Below, one piece after another: positions 29,660 to 37,814 of a stretch of 41,271 nucleotides of DNA. Source of the DNA: a virus. The DNA lies in IMG/VR virus record IMGVR_UViG_3300028809_000034, positions 1 to 41,271 of that record, one strand, 5' to 3'. Numbering within the stretch: position 1 is the stretch's first letter; each line of letters starts with the position of its first letter. A program made the position numbers and the translations under genes. Under the pieces are notes generated by a model. That model ran no database searches. It saw only the letters and a program-made list of their open reading frames with translations, and was not told where the DNA came from.

Positions 29660-31749
29660 GCGTTCACCTCACTGTTGCCGATCTCAACCGACGGCGGCAT
29701 CGCGTCGTCGTTGCCGAGTTCGATCGTGGGAATCTGTGCGTCGTTCATCTCGGGCGGGGCCTGCGGAGGGGGCTCGGGCGTTGATGCGCCTGGCGCCGGC
29801 TGCTGGCCGCCCTGCTGCATGGCCATCATTTGCTGCATGCCTTGCTGGAGGGCCGTCATCTGCTGGCCGACCTGCATCATCATCTGCTGAAGCGCGACGA
29901 AGTCGGCGGCGTTCTTGATCTCCTGCCCCTCGGTCTCAGCGCGCGTCTTGTCGGCGTCGGCCGCATCCTTCAGGGCCTTGGCTGCAGCGCCTGGATCCTG
30001 CTGCTGAGGCTTGTCGATGGGGTTGCCCTCTTCGTCGAGGCCCATGGACTGCTTCAGGCGGGCCGCGATCTTATCGGCGCCCGGTACATCCATGTTTTCA
30101 ACCATGATGTCGCCCGCCACTTGGGCCATCTGCGGGAAACTGCGCACGAGCTCGGTCACAAAGGCCGTGGCCTCGGCGCGCTTGGTCGCGTAGCTCGGCC
30201 CGGTGCTGACAACGACGTCGTATTCGCCGGCCGACAGGTCGTTGAGGACGATTTCCTCGCCGCTCTCGTTCACCTGCGGGGAATTGATCTCCACCATCTG
30301 GGCGGAGTCATCCTCGCCCAGCGTGCGGACAATGCGCGTAGAGTCGTAGATGCGGGGGATCAGATCGACGAGGATCTTGCCGGTGTAGTAGATGCCGATG
30401 CCGAGATTGTCGACGAGGTGATAGGTGCCGGTATCGCCCTCGCGCTGGCGGGCCACAATGGCCCTGCCGGACGTTTCGTTGCCTTCCTGGCCCAGTGACG
30501 CATTGAAGATGCCCGTCACGCCCTTGAGGTCGTCAACGGCAATCTGCGACTGGACGTCGAGGCCTTGCGAGGCGATCGGCGGCGCGCTGCGCTGCGGGGC
30601 GCCAGGTGCTTTAGCGTCCGGATTGTACGTGAGGACGGTAACGTTGTCGGTGCCGGCCTTCGCCCACTGATCCTCGAGCCCGGCGATCTGGCTGACGGTC
30701 GCGACGAACGGCGCCTTGGGCTGCATCGCCACAGCCTCGACGGCCGCCGTGCGCGTGTAGTTGTAGACCTTCTGGGGATCCCGCATGTCGTGGATCATGC
30801 CCTTGCGGACGACACGCCCATCCAGGCTGTCCTCCTCGCCGACCACGACCACGATGGGGATATATCGGCCGGCCCAGTCGAAGGGGCCCTCAAGGATCTC
30901 CGCGCCGGAGCAGATGCAGGACTTGATCTGCTCGACGGCGACCTCGCGCGTCTGCACGACGGGCGACGGGTTCGGGTTCTCCTTGGCCTCGTCCGCGTAG
31001 TCGACGGAGCCATTCTCGTGCATCTGCAGCACGCGCTTGCGCGGCTCCCGGTACCAGTACTCGGCAATCTTGACCGTCTTGACCGTTCGCCAGGACAGGG
31101 ACTGATCGCCGATGTTGGTCGGCATGCTCTCCAGGACGGCCTTGGGATAGCGGCGTTTGAACTCTTCCTGGGTGATGTCCTGGAAGATGAACCCATAGCG
31201 CATATCCGACTTGTCGGGCTCCTGCGCCAGAGGGTCGATCAGCACCGAGAACGGGTCGTTGATGCGCTTGATGCGGATGTCCTGCTCGAAAGCGTCATCC
31301 GCGCTGTACTGGACGACGACGCGCCAGGCGCCCTGCCCGGTCTTGGCCGCGTTCTCCGCGCCCTTGGTGTAGGCCGCGCGCGCGAGGCTCTGCTGCTCGA
31401 TGTGCCGGATCAGGCCGGAGAAGATCTCCGCGGCTTCCTTGGTGGCCTTCCCCTTGGCGGGCAGAACCTTGATGCCGGCCGGGTTTTGCCTGACCTCGCC
31501 TGTGAACTGGCGCACAAACGACGGTGCCCGGTTGATCGTCAGGACTGGCCGGTTGGCGTCCTTGCGGCGCTGGGCGGCGTCGGCGTCCCACTGGTTCGTG
31601 CCGCCGATGTAGAAGCGCTGGCAGTCACGGCCTGAGTCGACGTTCTCCCACTCCTGTCCCCACGCCTCGTTGGCATGGTCCATCGCCCGCTGATGCAGGT
31701 CCGCCTTGAGATCAGGAGAGCCGGTGTCGCCGCGGGTTGCCTCAGCCAT
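29656..31749 (-). CDS. Portal protein, P22 gp1-like
   Basis: A 697-residue portal, close to P22 gp1 (725). The N-terminal region has RKDANRPVLTINRAPSFVRQ and FTGEVRQNPAGIKV, and the core has FEQDIRIKRINDPFSVLIDP, typical of the P22 portal family. The C-terminus is Gln/Met-rich (QQMTALQQGMQQMMAMQQGG), probably the barrel end. It forms the dodecameric DNA entry ring. Confidence 0.92.
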   Translation of the reverse strand: MAEATRGDTGSPDLKADLHQRAMDHANEAWGQEWENVDSGRDCQRFYIGGTNQWDADAAQRRKDANRPVLTINRAPSFVRQFTGEVRQNPAGIKVLPAKGKATKEAAEIFSGLIRHIEQQSLARAAYTKGAENAAKTGQGAWRVVVQYSADDAFEQDIRIKRINDPFSVLIDPLAQEPDKSDMRYGFIFQDITQEEFKRRYPKAVLESMPTNIGDQSLSWRTVKTVKIAEYWYREPRKRVLQMHENGSVDYADEAKENPNPSPVVQTREVAVEQIKSCICSGAEILEGPFDWAGRYIPIVVVVGEEDSLDGRVVRKGMIHDMRDPQKVYNYTRTAAVEAVAMQPKAPFVATVSQIAGLEDQWAKAGTDNVTVLTYNPDAKAPGAPQRSAPPIASQGLDVQSQIAVDDLKGVTGIFNASLGQEGNETSGRAIVARQREGDTGTYHLVDNLGIGIYYTGKILVDLIPRIYDSTRIVRTLGEDDSAQMVEINSPQVNESGEEIVLNDLSAGEYDVVVSTGPSYATKRAEATAFVTELVRSFPQMAQVAGDIMVENMDVPGADKIAARLKQSMGLDEEGNPIDKPQQQDPGAAAKALKDAADADKTRAETEGQEIKNAADFVALQQMMMQVGQQMTALQQGMQQMMAMQQGGQQPAPGASTPEPPPQAPPEMNDAQIPTIELGNDDAMPPSVEIGNSEVNA

Positions 31750-31936
31750 GCCCGTTCACCTTGTCGAGCACGACGGACGAAGCTGTATCCATCACCCGGA
31801 TTTTCAGGCGGTGACGCAGTGCATCGATCTCGTCGGCTAGCTCCGTCAGGAAATCCGCCGTCTCCGGGAAGCCTTGCTCGCGGCATACGGCCGCTTGCTG
31901 GCGGCACTTCACGAGGATGTCGCGATTGTCGTTCAT
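31742..31936 (-). CDS. Small hypothetical protein between TerL and portal
   Basis: A 64-residue helical protein (ETADFLTELADEIDALRHRL). It overlaps the terminase stop as ATGA and the portal start by eight bases. Similar short acidic genes occur here in many podoviruses. Function is unknown. Confidence 0.6.
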   Translation of the reverse strand: MNDNRDILVKCRQQAAVCREQGFPETADFLTELADEIDALRHRLKIRVMDTASSVVLDKVNGHG

Positions 31937-33255
31937 GCCGCCATCCACCCGCCTGCACGCTTCGGCAACTTGGGAGGCGCCTTGACGTTCGGCTCCTCAT
32001 AGACAACGCAGCCCAAGCCGAATCCGTCAGCGCCATGACTCGACCAATCGTGATTGGGGCCAAGGCCGATGTTGCGCTTGTCGTCCTTCTTCTCGTGGTA
32101 CCAGCCGAGTGCGTCGAGGCCGCCTTGGGTCGTGGCCTCGTTGAACCACATCTGGGGAAACAGGCGACGGCCGGCCTCAATGCGGGCAGCGGCCGCGCCC
32201 TTCCCCTGGTTGGGAACGACGGTCACCTCGTAGTCGGCCTCACGGAGCGCCGAGGCGTAGCTGACGTCGTAGACCTTGTCGTTGCTGTCGCCGTCGTGCG
32301 GCAGCCAGAATTGCGCCCGTGCGGGCGTGTAGCCGTGCGAGCGGCACCATTCGAGGTGTGCGGCAAGGGGCTGGCCGACCGCCTCGTAGTAGTTCAGCCA
32401 TCGGATTTCACGGCCGATGAACTGAGCCGCCCAGATCGTGAAGGCGTCCGCTCGGGCACCCGTTCCGCCAATGTCGCAGATCAGGCGGATGGTCATCAGC
32501 GGGTCAGCGGCCACGCGGCCAATGCGGCCCTCTGCCCGTGCCTGCGTCAGGGACTTGGCGTAATACGCGCCCTCGATAACCGAGACGTAGGCGCCTTCCC
32601 AGATGTGGTCATATTGATCGGGGCGGTTTTCCTGATCGCGCTGGCGTTCGCGCTCTAGCTTGGCGGGGAACCGCGGATTGTCCCGCCAGTTCATCTGGAC
32701 GACGCGAATCAGGTTGTCGTTGGCGTGGCGGAAACGGCTCTCCACCGCCGCATTCTTGCGCTTGGGGTTCCACGTCACCCAAAGCTCGGCATTCCAGCCG
32801 TCACCCTCTTCACGGAGCGTCGGGATCAGGATCGACCAAGCCTCGGCCGTCACCGGCTCCGCCTCGTCCACCCAGCATAGCAGGATCCGGCCCTTAGACT
32901 TCACGCTGTCGATGCTGCGGTCCAAGCCGGCAAAGGCGAAGCTGATCAGGCCGTCGTGGCTCTTGATGTACTTCTCGCCGACGTCGTAGTAGGCGGCCAG
33001 GAATGGCTCATCGGCAATCGCCCGCTTGACCTCCTCCAAGGAGGAATCATCGAGCGAATTCATGTATTGGCGAGCGCACAGGATGATGCCGGACTGGCCA
33101 GAGCTGCCGAACATGTAGCCGCGAACCGCGGCCATCTTGGCGAACGAGCGAGTTTTGGCCGAGCCGCGGCCGCCATAGGCACCACGGACGTCAGCAGGCC
33201 CGACAAACAGGCTCTTGAGCTTCTGGGGCAGCGCGATCTGAGCTGTTGCGCTCAT
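31933..33255 (-). CDS. Terminase large subunit
   Basis: A 440-residue packaging motor. Walker A GGRGSAKT at 28-35 and Walker B ILLCWVDE at 124-131 (Glu131 catalytic) give the ATPase. The nuclease half has acidic Asp261 and Asp270 (LICDIGGTGARAD). P22-type headful packaging is likely by gene context. ATGA-coupled to the small-subunit candidate. Confidence 0.93.
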   Translation of the reverse strand: MSATAQIALPQKLKSLFVGPADVRGAYGGRGSAKTRSFAKMAAVRGYMFGSSGQSGIILCARQYMNSLDDSSLEEVKRAIADEPFLAAYYDVGEKYIKSHDGLISFAFAGLDRSIDSVKSKGRILLCWVDEAEPVTAEAWSILIPTLREEGDGWNAELWVTWNPKRKNAAVESRFRHANDNLIRVVQMNWRDNPRFPAKLERERQRDQENRPDQYDHIWEGAYVSVIEGAYYAKSLTQARAEGRIGRVAADPLMTIRLICDIGGTGARADAFTIWAAQFIGREIRWLNYYEAVGQPLAAHLEWCRSHGYTPARAQFWLPHDGDSNDKVYDVSYASALREADYEVTVVPNQGKGAAAARIEAGRRLFPQMWFNEATTQGGLDALGWYHEKKDDKRNIGLGPNHDWSSHGADGFGLGCVVYEEPNVKAPPKLPKRAGGWMAA

Positions 33256-33530
33256 GCGCCACCCAGATCAACAAGCTCAATGCGGGCGATGCGAATGGGC
33301 GGGCTGCCGTCGCCGCCACCCACTATGGCCTGGGCCGGCTTCCCATAGGCGCGGTCCAGCAATTCCTTGGACGCCGCTACTCGCGCCGGATCGCTCTCGC
33401 TCGTCTTCATGATCGAAACGAGCGTCTTCAGCGCTTCCGGCGTGTGTTTCTGGGCAAGAGCCTTGATGTCCCGGGTCGCCTTGTTCGGCACGCCCTTGAC
33501 GCGGCCCCCTGTCTTTCGACCGGCCGCCAT
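33252..33530 (-). CDS. Terminase small subunit candidate
   Basis: A 92-residue basic protein immediately upstream of TerL. GRKTGGRVKGVPNKATRDIK (residues 4-23) is a DNA-binding-like basic region, followed by a helical part (VAASKELLDRAYGKP). The sequence resembles the DUF5681 group often found at this place. The call rests mainly on position. Confidence 0.65.
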   Translation of the reverse strand: MAAGRKTGGRVKGVPNKATRDIKALAQKHTPEALKTLVSIMKTSESDPARVAASKELLDRAYGKPAQAIVGGGDGSPPIRIARIELVDLGGA

Positions 33531-33626
33531 CTACTTGGCTCTACTTTGAGAATACCCGAAGGCCATCGCTGACGCTCGATGTTGTTGAGCTTCAGCTACA
33601 GATCACTACGGACTGTGTATTTCGAA

Positions 33627-33650
33627 ATGCAAGCGGTTTCTGCTATCATC
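33627..33650 (+). promoter_or_regulatory. Possible promoter for the lipoprotein gene
   Basis: TTTCGA-like -35 and TATCAT -10 about 18 bases apart, in the 145-base gap before 33676. The -10 is good and the -35 weak. Confidence 0.35.
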
Positions 33651-33675
33651 GCCGCGTGGGGCGGGAAGGACGACA

Positions 33676-33915
33676 ATGGGCAAAGCTGCCGTATTCATCA
33701 TCCTGGCAATTGCATTGAGCGGTTGCGGGCTGGCCAAGAGGAACGAGGCTCGGGCCACCTACGACAAGTCGCGCGAAGTCTACAAAGCCTGCCTCGCCAG
33801 TCAGGCCACGAGCTGTGAACGCCAGCGCCTGGCTATGGAAGCCGATCGACAGGCTTTCGAGAACATATGGTCAGGCGATGACGATGCCGTGGTGATTGTG
33901 GCGCCGGGGCGCTGA
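33676..33915 (+). CDS. Small outer-membrane lipoprotein
   Basis: A 79-residue lipoprotein. The signal MGKAAVFIILAIA leads into the lipobox LSGC at residues 14-17, with Cys17 the lipid site. The mature part is helical with two cysteines (ACLASQATSC) that could form a disulfide. It has its own ribosome site and lies on the plus strand between two minus-strand operons. Conversion lipoproteins of phages such as T5 Llp block receptors; this is a possible role, not shown. Confidence 0.7.
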   Translation: MGKAAVFIILAIALSGCGLAKRNEARATYDKSREVYKACLASQATSCERQRLAMEADRQAFENIWSGDDDAVVIVAPGR

Positions 33916-33925
33916 GCCCGGAAGC

Positions 33926-34159
33926 CTACCAGGGGACACTATCAGCTTCGCTGCCCTTTCCTCGATCGAGAGCGTTGAAGTACCCCATCTCGATATTGAG
34001 CGCTCCGCATCTCTTGCACTTCACTCGGCGAAAGTGCGTCGCCGACGTATTGGGCGAGCGTATCCATGGCTCTTTGACAATCCTGTGTCCGCCGAACCAA
34101 CAGACGAGGTCGACGAACGCTTGCGTTCGCGCCGCGCGCCAAAGCTGGAATCCCGTCAA
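33926..34159 (-). CDS. Small zinc-ribbon protein, TTG start
   Basis: A 77-residue protein (starting MTGFQLWRAARTQ) read from TTG, which overlaps the upstream stop as TTGA. It has CWFGGHR and KCKRCGALN, the spacing of DUF1660-like prophage zinc proteins. The longer frame from 34363 is a shadow of the neighbouring gene. It is the last early gene before the late operon. Confidence 0.6.
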   Translation of the reverse strand: MTGFQLWRAARTQAFVDLVCWFGGHRIVKEPWIRSPNTSATHFRRVKCKRCGALNIEMGYFNALDRGKGSEADSVPW

Positions 34160-34377
34160 GCGGCTGCCCTGCTCTGCAGCCGGCGAAGGCTCAACCGCGC
34201 AAGCACCGCTTGCATGGCTGGGCTCAACCCCCGCTCCACGCCCTTGGCTTGCCGCTTCCGGCAGATGAACGCCCGGTCGCGGCCCATAAGCTCCGCTATC
34301 TGACCGTCTGTCATCCCGGCCATCGACGAGCGGCGCAGGCAGGCATCGTCCTCCGTGGTCCATTGCCGTCCGCGCAT
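34156..34377 (-). CDS. GcrA-like HTH protein, candidate late regulator
   Basis: A 73-residue protein with an N-terminal helix-turn-helix: WTTEDDACLRRSSMAGMTDG then QIAELMGRDRAFICRKRQ. The Trp-rich start and G-x-I-A-x-x-LGR-like layout resemble the DNA-binding part of GcrA, an alphaproteobacterial sigma70 coactivator, but it is much shorter and homology is not proven. Its place right before the late operon is where lambdoid phages keep late-gene regulators. Start has GGGAGA seven bases upstream. Confidence 0.65.
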   Translation of the reverse strand: MRGRQWTTEDDACLRRSSMAGMTDGQIAELMGRDRAFICRKRQAKGVERGLSPAMQAVLARLSLRRLQSRAAA

Positions 34378-34556
34378 TAAACTATCTCCCATCGAAGCAG
34401 GCGACGAAAAACGTCCTCGCTAGACTCCAGATACGCTTTATTCATCGCCGCCAAGCGGTCCTGCTGTCGCGTCGAGAATGGGGCGAACCAAGCGTCTTCC
34501 ATGGATGTCCATGGCATTTGGGTGTCGGAGTCCTTCCATTCTCTCTTGGGCTTCAT
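34377..34556 (-). CDS. Small hypothetical protein
   Basis: A 59-residue protein rich in aromatic and charged residues (MKPKREWKDSDTQMPWTSME, AWFAPFSTRQQDR). The stop overlaps the next start as TAATG. No family is recognised. Confidence 0.6.
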   Translation of the reverse strand: MKPKREWKDSDTQMPWTSMEDAWFAPFSTRQQDRLAAMNKAYLESSEDVFRRLLRWEIV

Positions 34557-34565
34557 GGGGATTAT

Positions 34566-34790
34566 TCACTTCGTATCGGGTTGAGGGGGCCGTGAATTCC
34601 AAGCGGCAATAGCTTCTTCCTCCGTGCCGAAGTCGGAGAACGGCTGCATTGCACAAAGCTCGCCGCGGATGGGGTCGAGGTTGTTGCAAGCCGCTCGCCA
34701 GTTGAGCGTCTTCGGGTCGGGGCGTCGGTATTTCTGGAACACAGTCGCTGGCCCACCGCAGTATGGGCACGGCAATAGCTTGTCCTTCAT
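34566..34790 (-). CDS. Lar-type restriction alleviation protein
   Basis: A 74-residue protein with CPYCGG at residues 8-13, two further cysteines (35 and 46) and the characteristic ending GTEEEAIAAWNSRP. This is the pattern of the Lar/restriction-alleviation group, whose founder (Rac prophage Lar) stimulates methylation and lowers host type I restriction. Whether this member does so is not known. ATGA-coupled. Confidence 0.78.
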   Translation of the reverse strand: MKDKLLPCPYCGGPATVFQKYRRPDPKTLNWRAACNNLDPIRGELCAMQPFSDFGTEEEAIAAWNSRPPQPDTK

Positions 34791-35005
34791 GCCACTGGCC
34801 TCCAGTAGACGCCCGCGACGTTCCAGGTGTCGTTCTCCGGCTTAAGGAGGTCCGCCAGCCGGGAGACAGTGCCCTCTGGGATGCGCCACGTCGGATCGCC
34901 GAACGGGACCCGGATCCATTCGATGACCGCCCAGTAGTCGGGAAGTGGCCGGCAGACGAGCCAGCAGTTCCAGCCGTCCTCGGTCAGGCGCCCAATGTCA
35001 CTCAC
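34787..35005 (-). CDS. Small hypothetical protein
   Basis: A 72-residue Trp-rich protein (GWNCWLVCRPLPDYWAVIEW, WNVAGVYWRPVA). It is probably one small beta domain. Overlaps both neighbours by four to eight bases. No family is recognised. Confidence 0.6.
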   Translation of the reverse strand: MSDIGRLTEDGWNCWLVCRPLPDYWAVIEWIRVPFGDPTWRIPEGTVSRLADLLKPENDTWNVAGVYWRPVA

Positions 35006-35186
35006 TCACTCCTCCCCTTGTTGGGGGTTGGAAGTGGCTCGGCTCGATGGCCTCGCACCTGTTCCTCTCCTGCAACGCAGTCTTCCGCCCCGTTAAGTGG
35101 CCGAGCCCCGCACACATCGGACAATTCATTCCGGGCGCGAGCGTGTGCAGGCCGCAGCGAGAACAAACGAAACGACGCCGGCTCAT
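34998..35186 (-). CDS. Small zinc-ribbon protein
   Basis: A 62-residue protein with CSRCG at 8-12 and CPMC at 22-25, a rubredoxin-like zinc knuckle pair. ATGA-coupled to the previous gene. Function is unknown. Confidence 0.6.
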   Translation of the reverse strand: MSRRRFVCSRCGLHTLAPGMNCPMCAGLGHLTGRKTALQERNRCEAIEPSHFQPPTRGGVSE

Positions 35187-35422
35187 GACCCCACCTTCGG
35201 CGGGATGACGGTCAGGTTAAGCCACGTCAGGTTGTCGTTGGACTTGATGCGGCCCTCGATTTTGGCCTCACAGAGCTCCGTCGAGCCGCTGGCACGATGC
35301 GCCCGCCATCCCTCCACTAGCGCCTTCAGGAAGGGCTCCGTGAGCACGATCTTGCCTGACCAATCCGGCGCGGCTTGGTTGCGCTTTTCCTTGGTTTCGA
35401 AGAGCCGACCGACGGTGTTCAT
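35183..35422 (-). CDS. Hypothetical early protein
   Basis: A 79-residue basic protein with GKIVLTEPFLKALVEGWRAH followed by a beta-like C-terminus (NLTWLNLTVIPP). It is coupled at both ends by ATGA. No family is recognised. Confidence 0.6.
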   Translation of the reverse strand: MNTVGRLFETKEKRNQAAPDWSGKIVLTEPFLKALVEGWRAHRASGSTELCEAKIEGRIKSNDNLTWLNLTVIPPKVGS

Positions 35423-35508
35423 GGTGAGCCTTTTTCTGCGTTTCTGCTTTTGGTGAGCGAAGCGAGCGAATCCATATCCCCTCCCCCTTCACGTGATGGA
35501 TGGGTCAT
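35419..35508 (-). CDS. Tiny ORF coupled on both sides
   Basis: A 29-residue ORF (MTHPSREGGGDMDSLASLTK and so on) that starts in an ATGA overlap with the upstream stop and ends in an ATGA overlap with the next start. A degenerate relative of the dispersed repeat (GCGAAGCGAGCGAATCC) lies inside. The perfect coupling is the only support. Confidence 0.45.
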   Translation of the reverse strand: MTHPSREGGGDMDSLASLTKSRNAEKGSP

Positions 35509-35870
35509 GCGGCTTTGGCCTCCCTGGCCTTGTCGGATGTCTTGGCAGTCCAATCTTCGCGCGTCGTGGCTATGCCCCAACGCTGAGCGATGGCCGCGAT
35601 TTGCTCCCACCACACCTCGAGCGGCATATCCGGCGGTCCCTGCTCGATGCGGCGCTGGGCACTGATGGCCCGATGCTGGGCAATCCTGACCTGCTTGCGG
35701 CTTAGGACGACCGGCTGCGGGAACTCCTTCCGGGCTTCCATTTCCGCGATCGGCTGGGCAATGAACTCGAGCGCCCGCATGACCTCCCGGACACCGTTGG
35801 ATGCCCGCTTGCCCTGGTCCGCGCGCCATGCGTCCATGAGCTTCTGGGTCGCGGTTCGATAGGCGCTCAT
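35505..35870 (-). CDS. Helical hypothetical replication-region protein
   Basis: A 121-residue helical, basic protein (starting MSAYRTATQKLMDAWRADQG, with VLSRKQVRIAQHRAISAQRR). It directly follows the O-like replication gene, ATGA-coupled, where a helicase loader or primosome protein might be expected. No Walker motif is present and the family is unknown. Confidence 0.6.
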   Translation of the reverse strand: MSAYRTATQKLMDAWRADQGKRASNGVREVMRALEFIAQPIAEMEARKEFPQPVVLSRKQVRIAQHRAISAQRRIEQGPPDMPLEVWWEQIAAIAQRWGIATTREDWTAKTSDKAREAKAA

Positions 35871-36847
35871 TGGGCAACCCGTCCACGCCACCGCTCGAGC
35901 ACCTGCTGGGGTGCGTGGCACGCGCCGCTCTCCGGTCTTGGCCCCCATAGATGCTCCTGCCAAAGGCCGCCAGGGTGGTAGCCGCGGAAGCGCGCTTCCC
36001 ACTGAACTTCATCGGTGGACGGTGTTGGGGCCGCATCCCTGCACGCCGCGCCGTAGTTGCCCTCGAGGACCTTGCGGAAGTTCTTGGGCTCGAGAACCCA
36101 ATCCAGCTTCAGGGCGAATTTGGTCCGCAGGAAATCCGATGCTCGAGCATTGGCCAGCATTTGCCGCCAGCCCTCGAGCCCCTGCTCTGCCAGCCGGGCA
36201 TTGAGCTTTTTGCGGCGATCAGGATCGAGGCGCCTGGGTTGTGGCCATCCAAACTCCTCGGCACAGCGCACGAACTCAGCGAAAGCCTTGGCGTCGTCCG
36301 TCTCGTCCACGACAATCGGCGCGGCAGCGCCGGTCTGTTCGTGAGTCTGGTCGTGAGTTAGGTCTTGGTCCTGAATCTGAGTTATAGGTTTTTCTGCCCG
36401 TGAAACCGTATCGATACCGTTCGGCAACCGTTTCGATAGGGTTTCGATAAGGTCTCCATCAAGACCGTTTGCGCTCATCGCCTCGAGCAATGCCGCGTAA
36501 AACGCCACAGTGGATGGCACTTGAGCCAAGAGCTTCTCGATAGCCTTGCCAACATTCCTATTCGGGATGGGATTGTGCTCAAGATAGTCGGTCAGCCACG
36601 TCCAACCGCTCTCCTCGTCCCGATGAATGAAGCCGGTCGCCGCCAACTGCTCGAGCGTGGCGGCCGCGGCGCGCTGGTTAATGCCCAGGTCGTCGCACAA
36701 GTAGGCCATCGGCAGCCGAAAGCAGCCAAGGGAATTGGCATGCGGACATGTCAGGAGGTAGAGCGCCATGGTGCGGGCATCGATCGATAGGCCCTTACGT
36801 TTGGCCCAGTCCCAGAAGCGCACGCGGACGACGCCGTAATCCCTCAT
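35867..36847 (-). CDS. Replication initiator, O-like/replisome organiser
   Basis: A 326-residue protein. The first 110 residues form a winged-helix domain (ALYLLTCPHANSLGCFRLPM, YLCDDLGINQRAAAATLEQL) seen in phage replisome organisers. A Gln/Thr/Asp linker (QIQDQDLTHDQTHEQTG) separates a C-terminal helical domain (RTKFALKLDWVLEPKNFRKV), which is the usual partner-binding tail. It should open or mark the phage origin. No DnaB or DnaC gene is visible, so the host helicase is probably recruited. ATG at 36847 (ATGA) is preferred. Confidence 0.75.
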   Translation of the reverse strand: MRDYGVVRVRFWDWAKRKGLSIDARTMALYLLTCPHANSLGCFRLPMAYLCDDLGINQRAAAATLEQLAATGFIHRDEESGWTWLTDYLEHNPIPNRNVGKAIEKLLAQVPSTVAFYAALLEAMSANGLDGDLIETLSKRLPNGIDTVSRAEKPITQIQDQDLTHDQTHEQTGAAAPIVVDETDDAKAFAEFVRCAEEFGWPQPRRLDPDRRKKLNARLAEQGLEGWRQMLANARASDFLRTKFALKLDWVLEPKNFRKVLEGNYGAACRDAAPTPSTDEVQWEARFRGYHPGGLWQEHLWGPRPESGACHAPQQVLERWRGRVAQ

Positions 36848-37176
36848 GACAACCGCCACTCGATGTCTGGATAGAGGGCCTTTGCGAGAGCCCATTTGAT
36901 CTTGAAAGCCGGCGTCAGGACGCCTTTTCGATCCTCGACGACGCGGAAGGACTTGCCGTCGTCGCTATGCTCGACGTACTGCCAGTCGCCCACGTAGCGG
37001 CAGATTTTCCGGCCCTGGACACACAGGTCGAACCGAGGCTGCCGGCGGATGCCGCTGATTTTGCCGGCCCGCTCGAGCAACTGCAGCTCGGCATCGCGCA
37101 TAGCTTCCGCCTTGCTCGCGAACCTGATGCCGTCGACCACAACAGGGGTGTTGCGGTATTTGCGGATTCCCCTCAC
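36844..37176 (-). CDS. DUF1064 nuclease-like protein
   Basis: A 110-residue protein of the DUF1064 family, related to small phage endonucleases. The start RKYRNTPVVVDGIRFASKAE and the later FDLCVQGRKICRYVGDWQYV with VVEDRKGVLTPAFKIKWALA are typical, including the nuclease-like D-x(n)-ExK layout (E in VVEDRKG). GTG start, GTGA overlap with the previous gene. It may process phage recombination or replication intermediates. Confidence 0.82.
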   Translation of the reverse strand: MRGIRKYRNTPVVVDGIRFASKAEAMRDAELQLLERAGKISGIRRQPRFDLCVQGRKICRYVGDWQYVEHSDDGKSFRVVEDRKGVLTPAFKIKWALAKALYPDIEWRLS

Positions 37177-37316
37177 TTCCGCCTCCCCGCCGCCAGGGCG
37201 GCCGTGCGGGCTGCTTTTAGGCGTGCTGCCAAGGCATGTGGAACCGGGCGCCGCCGATCGATCAGCGCCTGTCTCCTATCCTCTAGGATCTGGACTGCTC
37301 TTTCTGGTTTGGTCAT
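37173..37316 (-). CDS. Small basic protein
   Basis: A 47-residue basic helical protein (ERAVQILEDRRQALIDRRRP, ALAARLKAARTAALAAGRRK). A repeat copy sits just before the ATG, and the start context CACCCATGACCAAACC resembles that of the gene at 9912. The stop is coupled to DUF1064 (GTGA). Confidence 0.6.
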   Translation of the reverse strand: MTKPERAVQILEDRRQALIDRRRPVPHALAARLKAARTAALAAGRRK

Positions 37317-37320
37317 GGGT

Positions 37321-37331
37321 GCTTCGCCTCG
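37321..37331 (-). repeat. Dispersed repeat, AA form, with CACGTG
   Basis: Exact core on the minus strand, ending four bases before the ATG of 37316. CACGTG is at 37342-37347, exactly ten bases from the core. Confidence 0.8.
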
Positions 37332-37349
37332 GATTGAGAGTCACGTGCT

Positions 37350-37796
37350 TCACAGTCCAAGCAGCCGCTTCGCTACCCAGAGCTTGGGTTCGGCAATTGC
37401 GACATAGGCCCAGAAGTCGAGCAGATGGACGACGGCGGCGATCGCACAAACCACCGAAGCGACCGCTAGCCCGATGAGCCCGAAGATGTACGGATCGTCG
37501 CTTTCCTTTGGGCGCGGTGTGTGGCTGGCCCAGTATTGAGACCACGCCGCGGCGACGGGCCTGTACGCTCGGAAGAGGCGCCTCCAAGCAAATGCACCTG
37601 CGCCTGCGAGCGCCGCAAAGACGATACCCATCAGGATCGTCTTCACGCCGTCGAGACGTACGACCAGAAGCGCCGAGTCGATCACTTCCGGCCCGTACTT
37701 GTCGGCGAGTGTAGCGAGCTTCGCCACCATCGCGTCCGTGGCACTCACAATCTTGTCGAGCGCGGTCGCGGCGGCGTTATCAAGCTTATCAGCCAT
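37350..37796 (-). CDS. Two-TM membrane protein
   Basis: A 148-residue protein. The soluble N-terminal helix is followed by two clear membrane segments (TILMGIVFAALAGAGAFAW and IFGLIGLAVASVVCAIAAVV). AGGAG lies eight bases before ATG. An early inner-membrane protein of this kind could be a superinfection-exclusion factor, but no family is recognised. Confidence 0.65.
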   Translation of the reverse strand: MADKLDNAAATALDKIVSATDAMVAKLATLADKYGPEVIDSALLVVRLDGVKTILMGIVFAALAGAGAFAWRRLFRAYRPVAAAWSQYWASHTPRPKESDDPYIFGLIGLAVASVVCAIAAVVHLLDFWAYVAIAEPKLWVAKRLLGL

Positions 37797-37814
37797 TGTA
37801 AAAGCTCCTGCGTC

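Noticed and set aside
30565-31635. 356-codon plus-strand frame across the portal
   Set aside because: Antisense shadow of the portal gene, with no ribosome site.
33567-33580. GCTGACG-CTCGAT before the lipoprotein as another repeat copy
   Set aside because: It lacks one base of the core and has no matching flank; it may be chance.
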